From JAYKJB01 sp035284745 [NCBI: Candidatus Sericytochromatia bacterium] (GTDB taxonomy: Bacteria > Cyanobacteriota > Sericytochromatia > S15B-MN24), in the NCBI GenBank assembly GCA_035284745.1, contig JAYKIL010000008.1:62001-126000 (forward strand): a stretch of 64,000 bases of DNA. Reading direction: 5' to 3'. The notes under the pieces are model-generated. The model was not told the origin of the DNA. It saw nothing but the letters and a program-made list of their open reading frames with translations, and ran no database searches. The position numbers were made by a program, and so were the translations under genes. Positions 51,855 to 61,500 of the stretch are shown piece after piece; the first letter of the stretch is position 1; each line of letters begins with the position of its first letter.

Positions 51855-52427
51855 TTACGAGGGGAACGGATTGGACGCTGTCGCGCAAACGGGTTCCCCC
51901 TGCATCGGGCGTTTTTCAATGGCAGAGGTTTCCAGGTTGAATACGTCCATCCAATCCAACGGCCCCGCGTAAAAATGCAAAGAAACGGCCGGTTTTTCAT
52001 AATCGGGCGGATTGTGGAGGCGATGAATGCTTCCCACCCGGTCCAACAGAACCGAACCGGGTGCAGCCACCATCAGAGATACTGCTTCCAAGGTTGCAAA
52101 ACCTGCGACAGCGCCATCGTCAACGCGGCGGAAACCCGTGCAGGCCAGATGACCTTCCCAGGGGACAATCACCCCATAGGAGCGGCCGTGATTGTGCACC
52201 GGTGTGCCCTGGCCTGGTAACCAGCACAAGCAAATGGCTTCAAAATGGTCGTCGCGATACAGCGTGGAGCGCGTATAGGTTTCAGAAGAAAACCTGATAT
52301 GAGGCGCCAAAAGAGTGCTGTCCACTACCAAACGCCGGACCAAATCGAACAATCGATCTTCAGTGACAGAACCTGGGGCCTGTTTTTGGACCTCGGCCAA
52401 CAGGTCAGAAAAAAGCAACCGGCTCAT
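51855..52427 (-). CDS. Cysteine dioxygenase family protein
   Basis: A cupin of 190 residues that would oxidise L-cysteine (or a related thiol) to the sulfinic acid with O2 and Fe(II). The metal site is clear: TPVHNHG gives two His, and the third is in SIHRLHNPP. YEKPAVSLHFYAGPLD matches the family C-terminal strand. 3-mercaptopropionate dioxygenase is an alternative. It is followed by the acetyltransferase gene with a 3-base gap. Upstream is an inverted repeat (52448-52467). Confidence 0.87.
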   Translation of the reverse strand: MSRLLFSDLLAEVQKQAPGSVTEDRLFDLVRRLVVDSTLLAPHIRFSSETYTRSTLYRDDHFEAICLCWLPGQGTPVHNHGRSYGVIVPWEGHLACTGFRRVDDGAVAGFATLEAVSLMVAAPGSVLLDRVGSIHRLHNPPDYEKPAVSLHFYAGPLDWMDVFNLETSAIEKRPMQGEPVCATASNPFPS

Positions 52428-52447
52428 ACGACAACACTCCGGGCGGC

Positions 52448-52467
52448 GGAAGACAACGGCGTCTTCC
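52448..52467. promoter_or_regulatory. Inverted repeat upstream of cysteine dioxygenase
   Basis: GGAAGAC (52448-52454) and GTCTTCC (52461-52467), a 7-bp stem with a 6-base centre, lie 21 bases upstream of the dioxygenase start on the minus strand. It is placed like an operator. A TATACT at 52526-52531 could be a -10 for the plus-strand gene at 52569. Confidence 0.35.
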
Positions 52468-52568
52468 TGTGAGCCTGATCGTATGGGTCTGCTTGCGAGG
52501 TGTCAACGTGGTGCTTCGGGACGGGTATACTGGTCGAGTCTGCAATTGTTGAGATCTGATCAGTCCGG

Positions 52569-53015
52569 ATGACACAGCCTGCTAAAATACCCGGCCCGAG
52601 TTTGCTGGGGCAATTCGTTCACGAACTGACCGCCCATGGTCTGACAGAGCGACAAGTTCAGTCCCACCTCGTTTTTTTGCGTCTTTGGCAACGCCACGTG
52701 CGACCCCTTCGCTTGCTGGACGCCACCCCAGACCACTTGACCTCGTTCTTGCGCCGCCTGCGTCAAACCGAGGCGCCCCGTGCCGAGGTCCTTTATGCCG
52801 CCGAGGCCATAGAGAATTTTTACGCCTTCGTGGTCGATCGGCAACCAGATTTTCCTGCCCGCGAAGCCTGGCGTGAGCGCTTGGCGGAGCCACTGAGCCC
52901 CCGTCAGCTTAAGTTGTGGCAAAGTTTTGCAGACCGACTCACCGGCCCTTTGCGGCGTTTGGCTCCTCCGTGGGTTAAATGGCCCGAGCAACGGATGGAT
53001 GGGCATGACGCCTGA
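52569..53015 (+). CDS. Stand-alone SAM-like (tyrosine recombinase core-binding-like) domain protein
   Basis: A 148-residue helical protein whose first 95 residues (LGQFVHELTAHGLTERQVQSHLVFLRLWQRHV...LTSFLRRLRQ) read like the N-terminal core-binding domain of XerC/phage integrases. The catalytic domain with the R-H-R-Y residues is entirely absent, both in this gene and downstream. It may be a DNA-binding protein derived from a recombinase, or the likeness may be limited to the helical pattern. Its stop overlaps the start of the next membrane-protein gene by 11 bases. Confidence 0.5.
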   Translation: MTQPAKIPGPSLLGQFVHELTAHGLTERQVQSHLVFLRLWQRHVRPLRLLDATPDHLTSFLRRLRQTEAPRAEVLYAAEAIENFYAFVVDRQPDFPAREAWRERLAEPLSPRQLKLWQSFADRLTGPLRRLAPPWVKWPEQRMDGHDA

Positions 53016-54915
53016 ACGACATCCGTTGCTTGGCCTCCGAGCCGCAGAACAAAGAGTTCTACTTCGTCACCTGGTCGGGCGCGAGGTCGAAATGCGGGCC
53101 ATCGCGGGAAGAGCGCTCAGGAATCAGTGGTTGAGCTTGAGTATCTGGACTCTGTGCCTGTTGGCTTCCTTGTCCTTTACCGCTTTTTTTCTGGGCTATG
53201 GTACGCGCACCTCTGTGGCTGCCAGCGCCGCGATCACCGTTGTGGTTTTGCTGCTTCAAACACTTATCGCTGCATTTTTGCGGAAGGGATGGCGCTCTGC
53301 GCCAGCAGCCCTTCTCAATTTTCTCGTATCACCCTCGCTTCCTTGGCGCGCCCTGCGTGGAGGACTGCATCCAGCGGATATGCCGGCTTCTCATCTGGTG
53401 CTTGTCGCCGGACTGTTGCTCTCGTGTCGCCCCAGTATTTCTTCCACGTTGGTTGAGCGGCTCGTGGGCCGGATGGCTGGCGTGACTGCGGTTCAAGAAG
53501 CCCTCGATTGGCTGGTTCGCGCAGGGTATTTGCTCCCCACGTTCTCATCGCCCTCCGTCTTGGCGCTGAGCCTTAAGGGGCGAAGACTGCTGCAGGCAAT
53601 GAATGTGCCATTGGAGATCACGAACTCTCCCATTGAGATGGCGATTCCCGTCCACTTGCTTCCCTTGTTAGAGTCTCCTGAAACTTTCGCTGAAAAAAAC
53701 AAAGACGACCAGGGATCACGCCCCTCCGTGAGTGTTTTTGAAGAACCGACGCCCTCCTTGGCTTTGACGGAGATACCGAGCATACGACGGGGTTCCTCGC
53801 GCCTCTGGATTTGGCTTGCTGTTTTAATTGCTGCCGTCGTGGGGGGCGTTTTGGCAGTTTGGACCAGCGGAGTGTTGCAGGGCTCTGGCCATCGCGTGGA
53901 TGTCCAACGTCACCTGGTGGTGACGGAATCTCACCGCCTACCTCACAGTCGTGGGCGTGTCCTTCAAATGAATCCTGATGGACTCTTGCTTTCAAGCTTC
54001 GCGGGCCATCTCTACCTGAGTGTTCCTGAACGCCTGGATCACAAGGAGCCTTGGGACTTCTCAGGGTATGACATGGCGGCCGAATGTGCGCTGGTTGGGC
54101 GCCCAATACGGCGTGCAATGCTGGCCCCTTTGGGAAGATTTTTGTGGATTGAAGCCGAACCTGTCGCGGGACTTTCCGGGGCGGAGCGTTGCTTAATCGA
54201 TGTTGAGACCAGAACAGTTCACCACAATTGGGGAACTGTTCCCAAGGATTCACACGTGGCGGGATGGCTGGATGCTCAAACCTTGTTGCTATGTTCGGGC
54301 GGACAACCCGTTTCATCGTCTTCTGAATGGAAAGTGTGTAATGTATTGAATCCTCGCCCTCAGACGATTGGCGTTCCCCTCAATCCGAGGATCGTACCTT
54401 TGGAAAGTCAAGACGGCCTCACGAATTTTGCGGCATTGCACAATGATCCAAAACAGGGATGGAACTTAACTTTGTTGCGCTGGAATAGCAAAGGGGCGTT
54501 CCAGCCAGATCCCCGTCCTCCGGTCCCACTTCCCTTCATTGAACCGAACTTTCGCCCGGTGCGAGGGGCCATTTCAAGCGACCGCCAGTTGGTTGTTATG
54601 ACGTGGGAAAACATATTGGGAGGGAGCGGGCGCCGTTCCCTTCTCAGTCTCATACCCCTGGTGAATCATCCAGCGATGCCGCTCGCAATGGCTGCACAGT
54701 TGAGCTCCGAAGCGCCCGTCTTTTGGGGAAACGACGGGCGCGAGGGGTATTACCGCTGTTTCTATCACACACGAGGGGAGCACGGGTTTGAACCATGGTC
54801 CTTGGACATTGTCCTGCACCCCGACGCCAGTGGGAAGCAAGGCGCGCCAGGGAATGGCTTCTCCTTGACGGCAGATTCGACCGGCCCGACGACGCCTAGA
54901 CCCACGCCTCGTTGA
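53005..54915 (+). CDS. Hypothetical membrane protein with winged-helix-like and beta domains (636 aa)
   Basis: Not recognised. Residues about 42-62 and 70-90 are transmembrane, and a third hydrophobic segment lies at about 264-285. Between them is a cytosolic-looking part (about 125-200) with a helix-turn-helix feel (SSTLVERLVGRMAGVTAVQEALDWLVRAGYL). After the third segment a 350-residue, Trp-rich, beta-type region looks like a propeller-like or extracytoplasmic sensor domain. The ATG at 53005 follows GGATGG by 6 bases and overlaps the SAM-like gene. The arrangement resembles a one-component membrane sensor, which is inference. Confidence 0.7.
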   Translation: MTPERHPLLGLRAAEQRVLLRHLVGREVEMRAIAGRALRNQWLSLSIWTLCLLASLSFTAFFLGYGTRTSVAASAAITVVVLLLQTLIAAFLRKGWRSAPAALLNFLVSPSLPWRALRGGLHPADMPASHLVLVAGLLLSCRPSISSTLVERLVGRMAGVTAVQEALDWLVRAGYLLPTFSSPSVLALSLKGRRLLQAMNVPLEITNSPIEMAIPVHLLPLLESPETFAEKNKDDQGSRPSVSVFEEPTPSLALTEIPSIRRGSSRLWIWLAVLIAAVVGGVLAVWTSGVLQGSGHRVDVQRHLVVTESHRLPHSRGRVLQMNPDGLLLSSFAGHLYLSVPERLDHKEPWDFSGYDMAAECALVGRPIRRAMLAPLGRFLWIEAEPVAGLSGAERCLIDVETRTVHHNWGTVPKDSHVAGWLDAQTLLLCSGGQPVSSSSEWKVCNVLNPRPQTIGVPLNPRIVPLESQDGLTNFAALHNDPKQGWNLTLLRWNSKGAFQPDPRPPVPLPFIEPNFRPVRGAISSDRQLVVMTWENILGGSGRRSLLSLIPLVNHPAMPLAMAAQLSSEAPVFWGNDGREGYYRCFYHTRGEHGFEPWSLDIVLHPDASGKQGAPGNGFSLTADSTGPTTPRPTPR

Positions 54916-55156
54916 ACTTCGCAAGTTCATAGGTCCATCGGCCGTTGTCCCGATGGGCTGCCAGTAAACCGAGGCTGGTCATGTAACTGACCACGTGAAG
55001 GACTTGGTCTACGGGGCGACACAACAGCGTCGCAAGGTCACTGGCGCCGAACCTCGTGCGCCCCTGCTGCATCAGTGCCTCAAAAACTTCTCCGGGCTGC
55101 AATAAGCCGGGCCTTGTGGCATCTGGATGTAAAGCGCGATCAAGAACTTTTAGCAT
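54896..55156 (-). CDS. Small winged-helix-like hypothetical protein (86 aa)
   Basis: A compact protein with three helices and a C-terminal beta-hairpin (RDNGRWTYELAKF). The segment GASDLATLLCRPVDQVLHVVSYMTSLGLL reads as a winged helix of the ArsR/MarR type, so it may bind DNA. It overlaps the 3-prime end of the membrane protein gene by 20 bases in the convergent direction and lies beside an AT-rich intergenic region. Not assigned to a family. Confidence 0.55.
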   Translation of the reverse strand: MLKVLDRALHPDATRPGLLQPGEVFEALMQQGRTRFGASDLATLLCRPVDQVLHVVSYMTSLGLLAAHRDNGRWTYELAKFNEAWV

Positions 55157-55490
55157 TCCATAACCTCCGCTTGCCCACCTAAGCCGTAAGATACACCGTA
55201 CCCAGGATTTTATGTTTTATGCATTATTGTAAATTCAATTTTTGCAAGAGGGCCAGGCGGCGTTCCAACTGCGGGTGTTATGCACCACCGTCTGTGCCTT
55301 TTTGATGCAGGTGAGGAAGCTTACTGCCGCCATCCAAAAATTGAGCGTTTATCATAGAGACATCAGGTGACAGGGGCAAAATTACCTGGATTTATTCATT
55401 TTACCTGGGTAGAATTAAATATTTTTTCGCCATTATTTAATCTTTTGCGCGGTTCGACCCGATGTGCGAGGCGCGCTTTCGGGAGCCGCT
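55157..55490. other. AT-rich intergenic region between divergent genes
   Basis: This 334-base stretch is the only long gene-free interval. It is markedly more AT-rich than its surroundings, notably 55203-55245 and 55370-55445. I find no reading frame worth calling, no RNA gene and no terminator. It must hold promoters for the 86-residue gene (minus) and the aminotransferase operon (plus), and it contains the TTACCTGG repeat pair. Confidence 0.7.
55382..55408. repeat. Tandem TTACCTGG direct repeats
   Basis: Two identical octamers at 55382-55389 and 55401-55408, with starts 19 bases apart (close to two helical turns), within an AT-rich run 83-109 bases upstream of the aminotransferase start. 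The spacing suits cooperative binding of a regulator on one DNA face. Confidence 0.5.
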
Positions 55491-56693
55491 ATGTCTTCGA
55501 CCACATCCGTCACGATGTTCCATACTGATCGCTTCGAAGAGTCGGCGCGTCTGCAGTCTTTGCCGCCTTACATATTTGCTCAACTCGACATTTTGAAAGC
55601 CGCCGCGCGTGATAGAGGGGTCGATCTGATTGACCTGGGCATGGGTAACCCTGACCGCCCAACGCCCGGTTCCGTGGTGGCGGCTGCCCAATCGGCCCTG
55701 AAAGACCCTTCCAATCATCGCTACCCCACTTTCGACGGTCGGGCATCTCTGCGTGCGGCGATTGCCGAATGGTACCACGCGCGCTATGGGGTTCGTTTGG
55801 ACCCTGAAACGGAGGTTCTGCCCCTGATTGGTTCGAAAGAAGGCTTGGCTCATTTGGCTTTGGCTTACATCAATCCGGGCGACGTTTCTTTGGTGCCGGA
55901 CCCGAGCTATCCCGTTCATACCCGAGGAACTTTGCTCGCGGGGGGCCAGGTTGAATCAATTCCTCTTTCGGCGGCCAATGACTGGCAAGTCGATTTTTCG
56001 GCGATTTCGCCTGAGGCCGCGCTGCGCGCGAGACTCTTTTTGTTTAACTACCCCCACAATCCGACTGCAGCGACGGCAGACCGTCCCCTTTACGAGCGCG
56101 CCGTTCGTTTTGCTCAAGAAACGGATACCCTTCTGGTTCACGACATGGCCTATGCTGAATTGGCATTCGACGGGCATAAGCCAACCTCGCTGCTTGAAAT
56201 TCCGGGTGCCTTGGATTACGGAGTGGAGTTCCACACTTTCTCGAAGACATTCTCGATGGCAGGTTGGCGCGTGGGTTTCGTGGTGGGGAACGCGCGGATG
56301 ATTAAAGCCTTGCTCAAGGTGAAGAGCAATATGGACTACGGATTGTTTCCAGTGGTTCAAGAGGCTGCATTGGCTGCTTTGGCCCTGCCACCTCAAACGG
56401 TGCAAGAGATCGTGGATATGTATCGAGAGCGCCGTGACATTGTTGTCGACGGCCTTAAGGCGGTAGGGTTTGATGTTCGGCGCCCCAAGGCGACGATGTA
56501 CGTATGGCTTCCTGTCCCTGCGGGGCAGACCTCGTCCTCGTTTGCGACCCGGCTGATTGATGAGGCGGGTGTGGTGGTGACGCCCGGAACCGCTTTTGGT
56601 CGTATGGGCGAAGGCTATGTGAGATTGTCTTTGATCACGCCTCCAGAACGATTGCAGGAAGCCATCGAGCGCATTGGGCGCTTGTCCTGGTAG
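55491..56693 (+). CDS. PLP-dependent class I/II aminotransferase, LL-diaminopimelate aminotransferase-like
   Basis: A fold-type I aminotransferase of 400 residues. The opening LPPYIFAQLDILKAAARDRGVDLIDLGMGNPDRPTP, NYPHNPTA, HDMAYAEL and the PLP-Lys segment TFSKTFSMAGWRVGF match the DapL/AlaT-like subgroup, which makes LL-diaminopimelate for cell wall and lysine, or alanine. Choosing between them is not possible by eye. The ATG at 55491 has GGGAG 6 bases upstream. It leads an apparent operon with birA, lptF/G and lptD. Confidence 0.88.
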   Translation: MSSTTSVTMFHTDRFEESARLQSLPPYIFAQLDILKAAARDRGVDLIDLGMGNPDRPTPGSVVAAAQSALKDPSNHRYPTFDGRASLRAAIAEWYHARYGVRLDPETEVLPLIGSKEGLAHLALAYINPGDVSLVPDPSYPVHTRGTLLAGGQVESIPLSAANDWQVDFSAISPEAALRARLFLFNYPHNPTAATADRPLYERAVRFAQETDTLLVHDMAYAELAFDGHKPTSLLEIPGALDYGVEFHTFSKTFSMAGWRVGFVVGNARMIKALLKVKSNMDYGLFPVVQEAALAALALPPQTVQEIVDMYRERRDIVVDGLKAVGFDVRRPKATMYVWLPVPAGQTSSSFATRLIDEAGVVVTPGTAFGRMGEGYVRLSLITPPERLQEAIERIGRLSW

Positions 56694-56694
56694 C

Positions 56695-57411
56695 GTGAAA
56701 CATCCGGATTCGTTTGTTTTTGAAGTCATTGACGTTGGGACGACGGACTCCACGAATTCTCACGCGAAGCGCCTAATTCTTGCTGGGGCGGTTCCGGGGA
56801 TTGCTGTTTTGGCGCAAGCGCAGACCAGAGGGTATGGACAACAGGGGCGCTCTTGGGTGTCACCGCCCGGCGCAGGGATGTACCTTTCTGCCCTGGTGAA
56901 ACCCTTAGAGATTCCGACTTGGTTGCCGTTACTGACAGCCCTCGCGGTGACGGACGCCTTGGCCGCATTGACACCCGAGGTTCGTATTAAGTGGGTGAAC
57001 GACATAGTGGCACGCGGTAAGAAGCTGGGCGGCATTCTGGTTGAGCAGGTTCGGGGGATTGCCATCTGTGGTATCGGTCTGAATTTAGAGACGCCAAACA
57101 GCGTGGAGGGAGCGATTGGTCTGGCTGAGTTGTCGAACGTTGCGCTCACTGCCAATGAATTGGCCGCCCGTGTGCTCGACGCTTTGGCTGACCGTCTTGA
57201 CCGATGCTCGCGAGATGGCATTTCAAGCATCGCCGGGCCTTGGTTGGAGCGTTGTGCACATCACGGCGCTGATGTGGTGATTGAAGGGGTTGGGGGGTGT
57301 TCGGTGGGACTGGGGCCTGCGGGTGAACTTTGTCTTGAATTGCGGGATGGGAATAAACGGATGTTCTTATCTGGAAGCTTGCGCATGGCGAATGGCACCT
57401 ATTGCGGTTAG
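56695..57411 (+). CDS. birA: Biotin-[acetyl-CoA carboxylase] ligase
   Basis: Attaches biotin to the carboxyl carrier protein of acetyl-CoA carboxylase. It is a 238-residue class I (ligase-only) enzyme with no N-terminal DNA-binding domain. The catalytic loop is present as RGYGQQGRSW, the sequence KWVNDI replaces the usual KWPNDI, and the GGILVEQ and IGLNLE strands follow. The GTG start lies one base after the aminotransferase stop. Confidence 0.9.
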   Translation: MKHPDSFVFEVIDVGTTDSTNSHAKRLILAGAVPGIAVLAQAQTRGYGQQGRSWVSPPGAGMYLSALVKPLEIPTWLPLLTALAVTDALAALTPEVRIKWVNDIVARGKKLGGILVEQVRGIAICGIGLNLETPNSVEGAIGLAELSNVALTANELAARVLDALADRLDRCSRDGISSIAGPWLERCAHHGADVVIEGVGGCSVGLGPAGELCLELRDGNKRMFLSGSLRMANGTYCG

Positions 57412-57428
57412 AATGACCCTCTGACGCC

Positions 57429-58505
57429 ATGTTACTGATCGACCGCTACATTGTTCTTGAACTCGTCAAACCCTTCTTGCTCGGGGTGTTGGGTTTTGTC
57501 GTCATTATGCTGGCGAACACGCTCTATCTTTACGCCGAACTGATTGTCCACAGCGGCGTGTCGGTGGAGGTTGTCGCTCAGCTTTTAGCCTACAACTTGC
57601 CTGCGATCATCGTGGTTACATTTCCGGTTGCATATCTGTTCTCAACGCTGCTTGCCATCGGTCGCCTCTCCAAAGACAGCGAAGTGACTGCTATGCGCTC
57701 CGTGGGCGTCAGTTTTAGACGAATTCTGCTTCCCTTGCTCGCGGTCTCTTTGCTGGTGAGCTATGGCGCCTTTTGGATTAATGATGAGGTGGTTCCCTGG
57801 GCGAATCGCAAGACGGTTGATTTGGTTCGGGAGATGGTTCTTCATCAAGGGCGGCCGGTTATCAAGGAGAATATTTTCTTTAAGGGCGCCAAAGAAAATC
57901 GTTATTTTTACGTCCGTCAAGTGGATCGTCGCAGCAACCACATGTACGACGTGTTCATTTTTGATAAACGAACGGGCGGGCAAACCGTGACCATTGCGTC
58001 AGAGGCGCGTTGGGTGGGCGACAGCTGGAATTTGAAACAGGGCGTGGTGTCTCACTATGACGAGTGGGGTGCATTGGCGCGGGAGGAGGCATTTGGCGAG
58101 ATGTCGGTGCGGGTCGCGCTCAACCCGGACGCTTTTTTTGCCGCGGGCGAACGGAGTCCCCAAGAGAAAAGCAGTGATGAACTGGCCGCCGAAATAGAAA
58201 CGTTGCGGGGAGGGGGGACTGATACCAAGGCGATGGAGGTTGACTACCATATGAAGTTCAGTTTGCCTCTTGCAACCTTTTTCTCCGCGATGCTGGCCGC
58301 GCCACTGGGGGCCCAGTTTTCACGCATGGGGGGGTATATCGGTGTCGTTTTTTCCATCATTCTGGTCTTCATCTATTATGTGGTGATGTCGGTCGCTCGT
58401 TCGATGGGAAATAACGGCGTGCTTGACCCCATCACAGGGGCTTGGATTCAGAATTATTTGTTCGGGGTGGTGGGGGCATTTTTGCTGTGGCGTATCGATC
58501 GCTAA
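57429..58505 (+). CDS. LptF/LptG family lipopolysaccharide export permease
   Basis: The inner-membrane component of the Lpt machine that lifts lipopolysaccharide out of the inner membrane. The 358-residue protein has two N-terminal helices and a pair before residue 120, a periplasmic beta-jellyroll (about 130-260), and three C-terminal helices. The opening LLIDRYIVLELVKPFLLG is typical of YjgP/YjgQ proteins. Only one member is here, whereas most bacteria have LptF and LptG. Its 3-prime end overlaps the lptD start by 19 bases. Confidence 0.92.
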   Translation: MLLIDRYIVLELVKPFLLGVLGFVVIMLANTLYLYAELIVHSGVSVEVVAQLLAYNLPAIIVVTFPVAYLFSTLLAIGRLSKDSEVTAMRSVGVSFRRILLPLLAVSLLVSYGAFWINDEVVPWANRKTVDLVREMVLHQGRPVIKENIFFKGAKENRYFYVRQVDRRSNHMYDVFIFDKRTGGQTVTIASEARWVGDSWNLKQGVVSHYDEWGALAREEAFGEMSVRVALNPDAFFAAGERSPQEKSSDELAAEIETLRGGGTDTKAMEVDYHMKFSLPLATFFSAMLAAPLGAQFSRMGGYIGVVFSIILVFIYYVVMSVARSMGNNGVLDPITGAWIQNYLFGVVGAFLLWRIDR

Positions 58506-61500
58506 AATTGCAGAAGCCAGCCACTCTATTCAGTCGTTTCTCGGTGGCGCGATGGGGTCTCGTTGCGGCGTTTTTCTTAGCAGCGTCGGGGGTCTTTTCC
58601 CTTCCGGGGTTTGCGCAATCGCCGATCGGCCCGGATGCTCAGCGAAGCCCGTCCGGTGTTCGCCCCATACAGCCTCCCGTCGCAGGGGGGGCCTCAACAC
58701 CTCCCGCGACCACCTCCCCAGACCCCAACAAAGTGAAGGTTCGGGGCGATACACTTTTTCACGATCGCCAGAGTGGCATCACTCGCTTTCGCGGCAACGT
58801 TCACGTCGACTATGGGGCTACGATCATTGATTCGGAAGAGTTGTCTGTGGATTCTCGCGCCAAAGAGGTATTCACTGACGCTCGTTTCACGTTGGTGCAA
58901 CCTGATAGAAAAAACCCATCTCGTCGTCAGACCATCACCGGAACCGGCTTGCGATACAACTATGAAACTCAGGAGGCTCGCGTAAGGGCCGCGAATGTGT
59001 CAGCACCTGCAGAATTTGCGGGGCAAACGGTTCACGTGCGTGCCAAGGACCTTCACGGTTGGGGGTCATCGCGGTGGGAAGCCAGCAATGCTGTGTTCTC
59101 GACCTGTGCTGAATTGCTCGAGGAGCAGGTCCCTCACTACCACGTCGAAGCAAAGCTGATTCAGTATTACGCCGGAGACAAGATCGTATCTTGGAACAAT
59201 CGGGTGTATCTAAACGGCAAATATACCTTCTGGTTGCCCGTTTGGGTCATGCCCTTGAAGCGCGAGCAGAACGATCTGAACATCGGCCGTAGCGAGGTGG
59301 AGGGGTTTTACTTACGCTCGACATACGGATACAGTCTTCCCTCTCTGAACGAGGGCTTTTGGCTCAATTCTGGTAAGTTAACGGCCAATCTTTTTGAAAA
59401 AAAGCCGGTCGGTTTGGGTGTTGAACACACGGCGACCTGGGGATACCAGGGGGCGACTTATGCCTTCCTGTATGGCCTTTTGACTCCGGATCGTAACAAC
59501 TTTTTGCCGGTTAATCAGACATTCACGGATAGCGATGCAGAGAAACGGGTGCGCCGGGGACAGGCACTGTTTAATCTCAATGGATTGCCGTTTCAAGATC
59601 GACAATACGGTATCGAGCACAAGCAACGCTTATTAGGAAATATGGAACTGGATGGGCGGTTTGAGGACCACAATATTTATGATCCGATGTCCCAGAACTT
59701 CCGGGTGAACCGCCAGTCCTCTCGGGTGAGCCTGAAAGATCGGCTGAACGTCCTTGGTTTGAGTTACGACGTCGGATATGACGGAACGCGTCAACGCGGC
59801 AATCAAAGCACGGCCGAGAGGCTCGCGCAAACCATTTCTGACCGGGCCCGTGGCAATGTCAGTTTCGCGGTTTCCGGAACCAATGTGAAATTAAGTTCGC
59901 AGTTTGATCGGAACCAGCAAGTCACGCGTGTTGTGACCGAAAGGACTGCTGCGGCCGAGTATGAATTGCAGCAAACAGATGATGTGGAATTTGATGTGAA
60001 GGATGAACCGGGCATCGCGAATACGAACATCACCAATTCATTGAATGCCACCACCCGTTGGGGGCCGAGCACCAATTCTACGTTGAATGTGCCTTACCGA
60101 ATTCAATTTCGAGAGGCGCCGGCTGCAACCCCTGCTCCAGGGGCCGTTTCAGCCCCTGTGCCATCCCCCACCCCTTGGGACCAGCAAGCGGAACCCCAAT
60201 TTGACCTGACCCATCGCGTGAGTGGCTTGGGGACCATCCAGTTGCAGGCGCAAAAGTTTCTTGACTTGACCCAGGAGGCCTCGCCGGCACCCACAGCTTC
60301 TGTTCTGACACCCGAACAACTACGGCAGCAAACAGAGGAACGTATTCGTCGTTACGGGAAGTTCGATAAATTGCCCGAGCTTACGTTGACTGCAGAGCCA
60401 TTGTTCCCTCAGGTGCAGCCGGTCACCTTCAAGGCCAGCTATGGGCGATTTTTTGAGTATGCCTCGTTTCGCCTGGCTCAACTGGCCCCCGGGCAAACGA
60501 TCGACCGCAATTTCCCGGGCGAATACATTAACCGTTTCAACCCAGAGGTTAGCCTCGGGAGTAAAGGGCACGATATTGGCTTTAACTCCACGTTGGACTT
60601 TGGGGGCTCAGGATACCGGCAGTTCTTCTACAGCACACAAGATGCGCAGTATTCGATTGACCAACGCGCGCGCGTCTCCACCCGTTGGATGGATGGCGTG
60701 AGCAGCAATCTGAATTACGTGAATAACGTGACACCTGATCCGGCGGAGCAGTTTGCCCGTGGTCTGGAACGCTATGTAAATAATTCGCCGTTCAATTTAG
60801 ACAGGCTCGCATTGTCGAAACAGACCCGTTTGACGGGCTCGTTCGATGTTTCTAGGGAGCCGTGGATGCGCTATGCCATTCGCGGTGGCTATGACTACAT
60901 CAATAAATTGTATGACAACATCAGCACAGAACTGACGTGGCGGACGGCTCCGTTCGGATTCCCCTTTGGCTTAACACTGAACGGGCAATATGACATTCAG
61001 GAGAACGAGGAGGGGGGCCTCAAGTTCGAACAAAAAGACCTGGGTTTTCTCAAACTACCTCAGGTTCCATTTCCGACCGTCGCGGGCAAACTATTGCCGC
61101 TACAGGGCACCTTCACTCTCCGGTCTACCCCTGAGGTCTTTGGGGGCCCCTACGGTTCTTCAGCCATTAAGCCAGGTTGGCAGTTGGATAACCAGATGGG
61201 TTACGACTTTGATAAAGGGGATTGGCAGTCCCTTGTCAATCGCTTGTATATCACGCTCGGCGATCATTGGACGAACCATGTGCAGTTGGTCTTCGGTGGG
61301 TATTACGATTTGACGGAAAAACAGTATCGTTTTTCGCAGGTTGCTTTGAATAAGGATCTTCACGATTTTGTTCTGTCAGTGCAATATGACAGACTGGCAA
61401 GTTTCTTCTCTGTATCGCTGACGATGTTGGCGTTTCCCTCGCAGCCTCTCAATTTTACGAGTAACACCTTTGATAGGCGGGCCGGGCCCGGTGGGCCGGC

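Noticed and set aside
52569-53015. Integrase or mobile element
   Set aside because: The recombinase-like part lacks any catalytic domain, and no attachment repeats, transposase or phage genes are nearby.
53618-54316. 232-residue minus-strand reading frame
   Set aside because: It is opposite the membrane protein gene, is rich in Pro, Arg and Ser, and has no domain.
55956-56753. 265-residue minus-strand reading frame
   Set aside because: It is the shadow of the aminotransferase gene.
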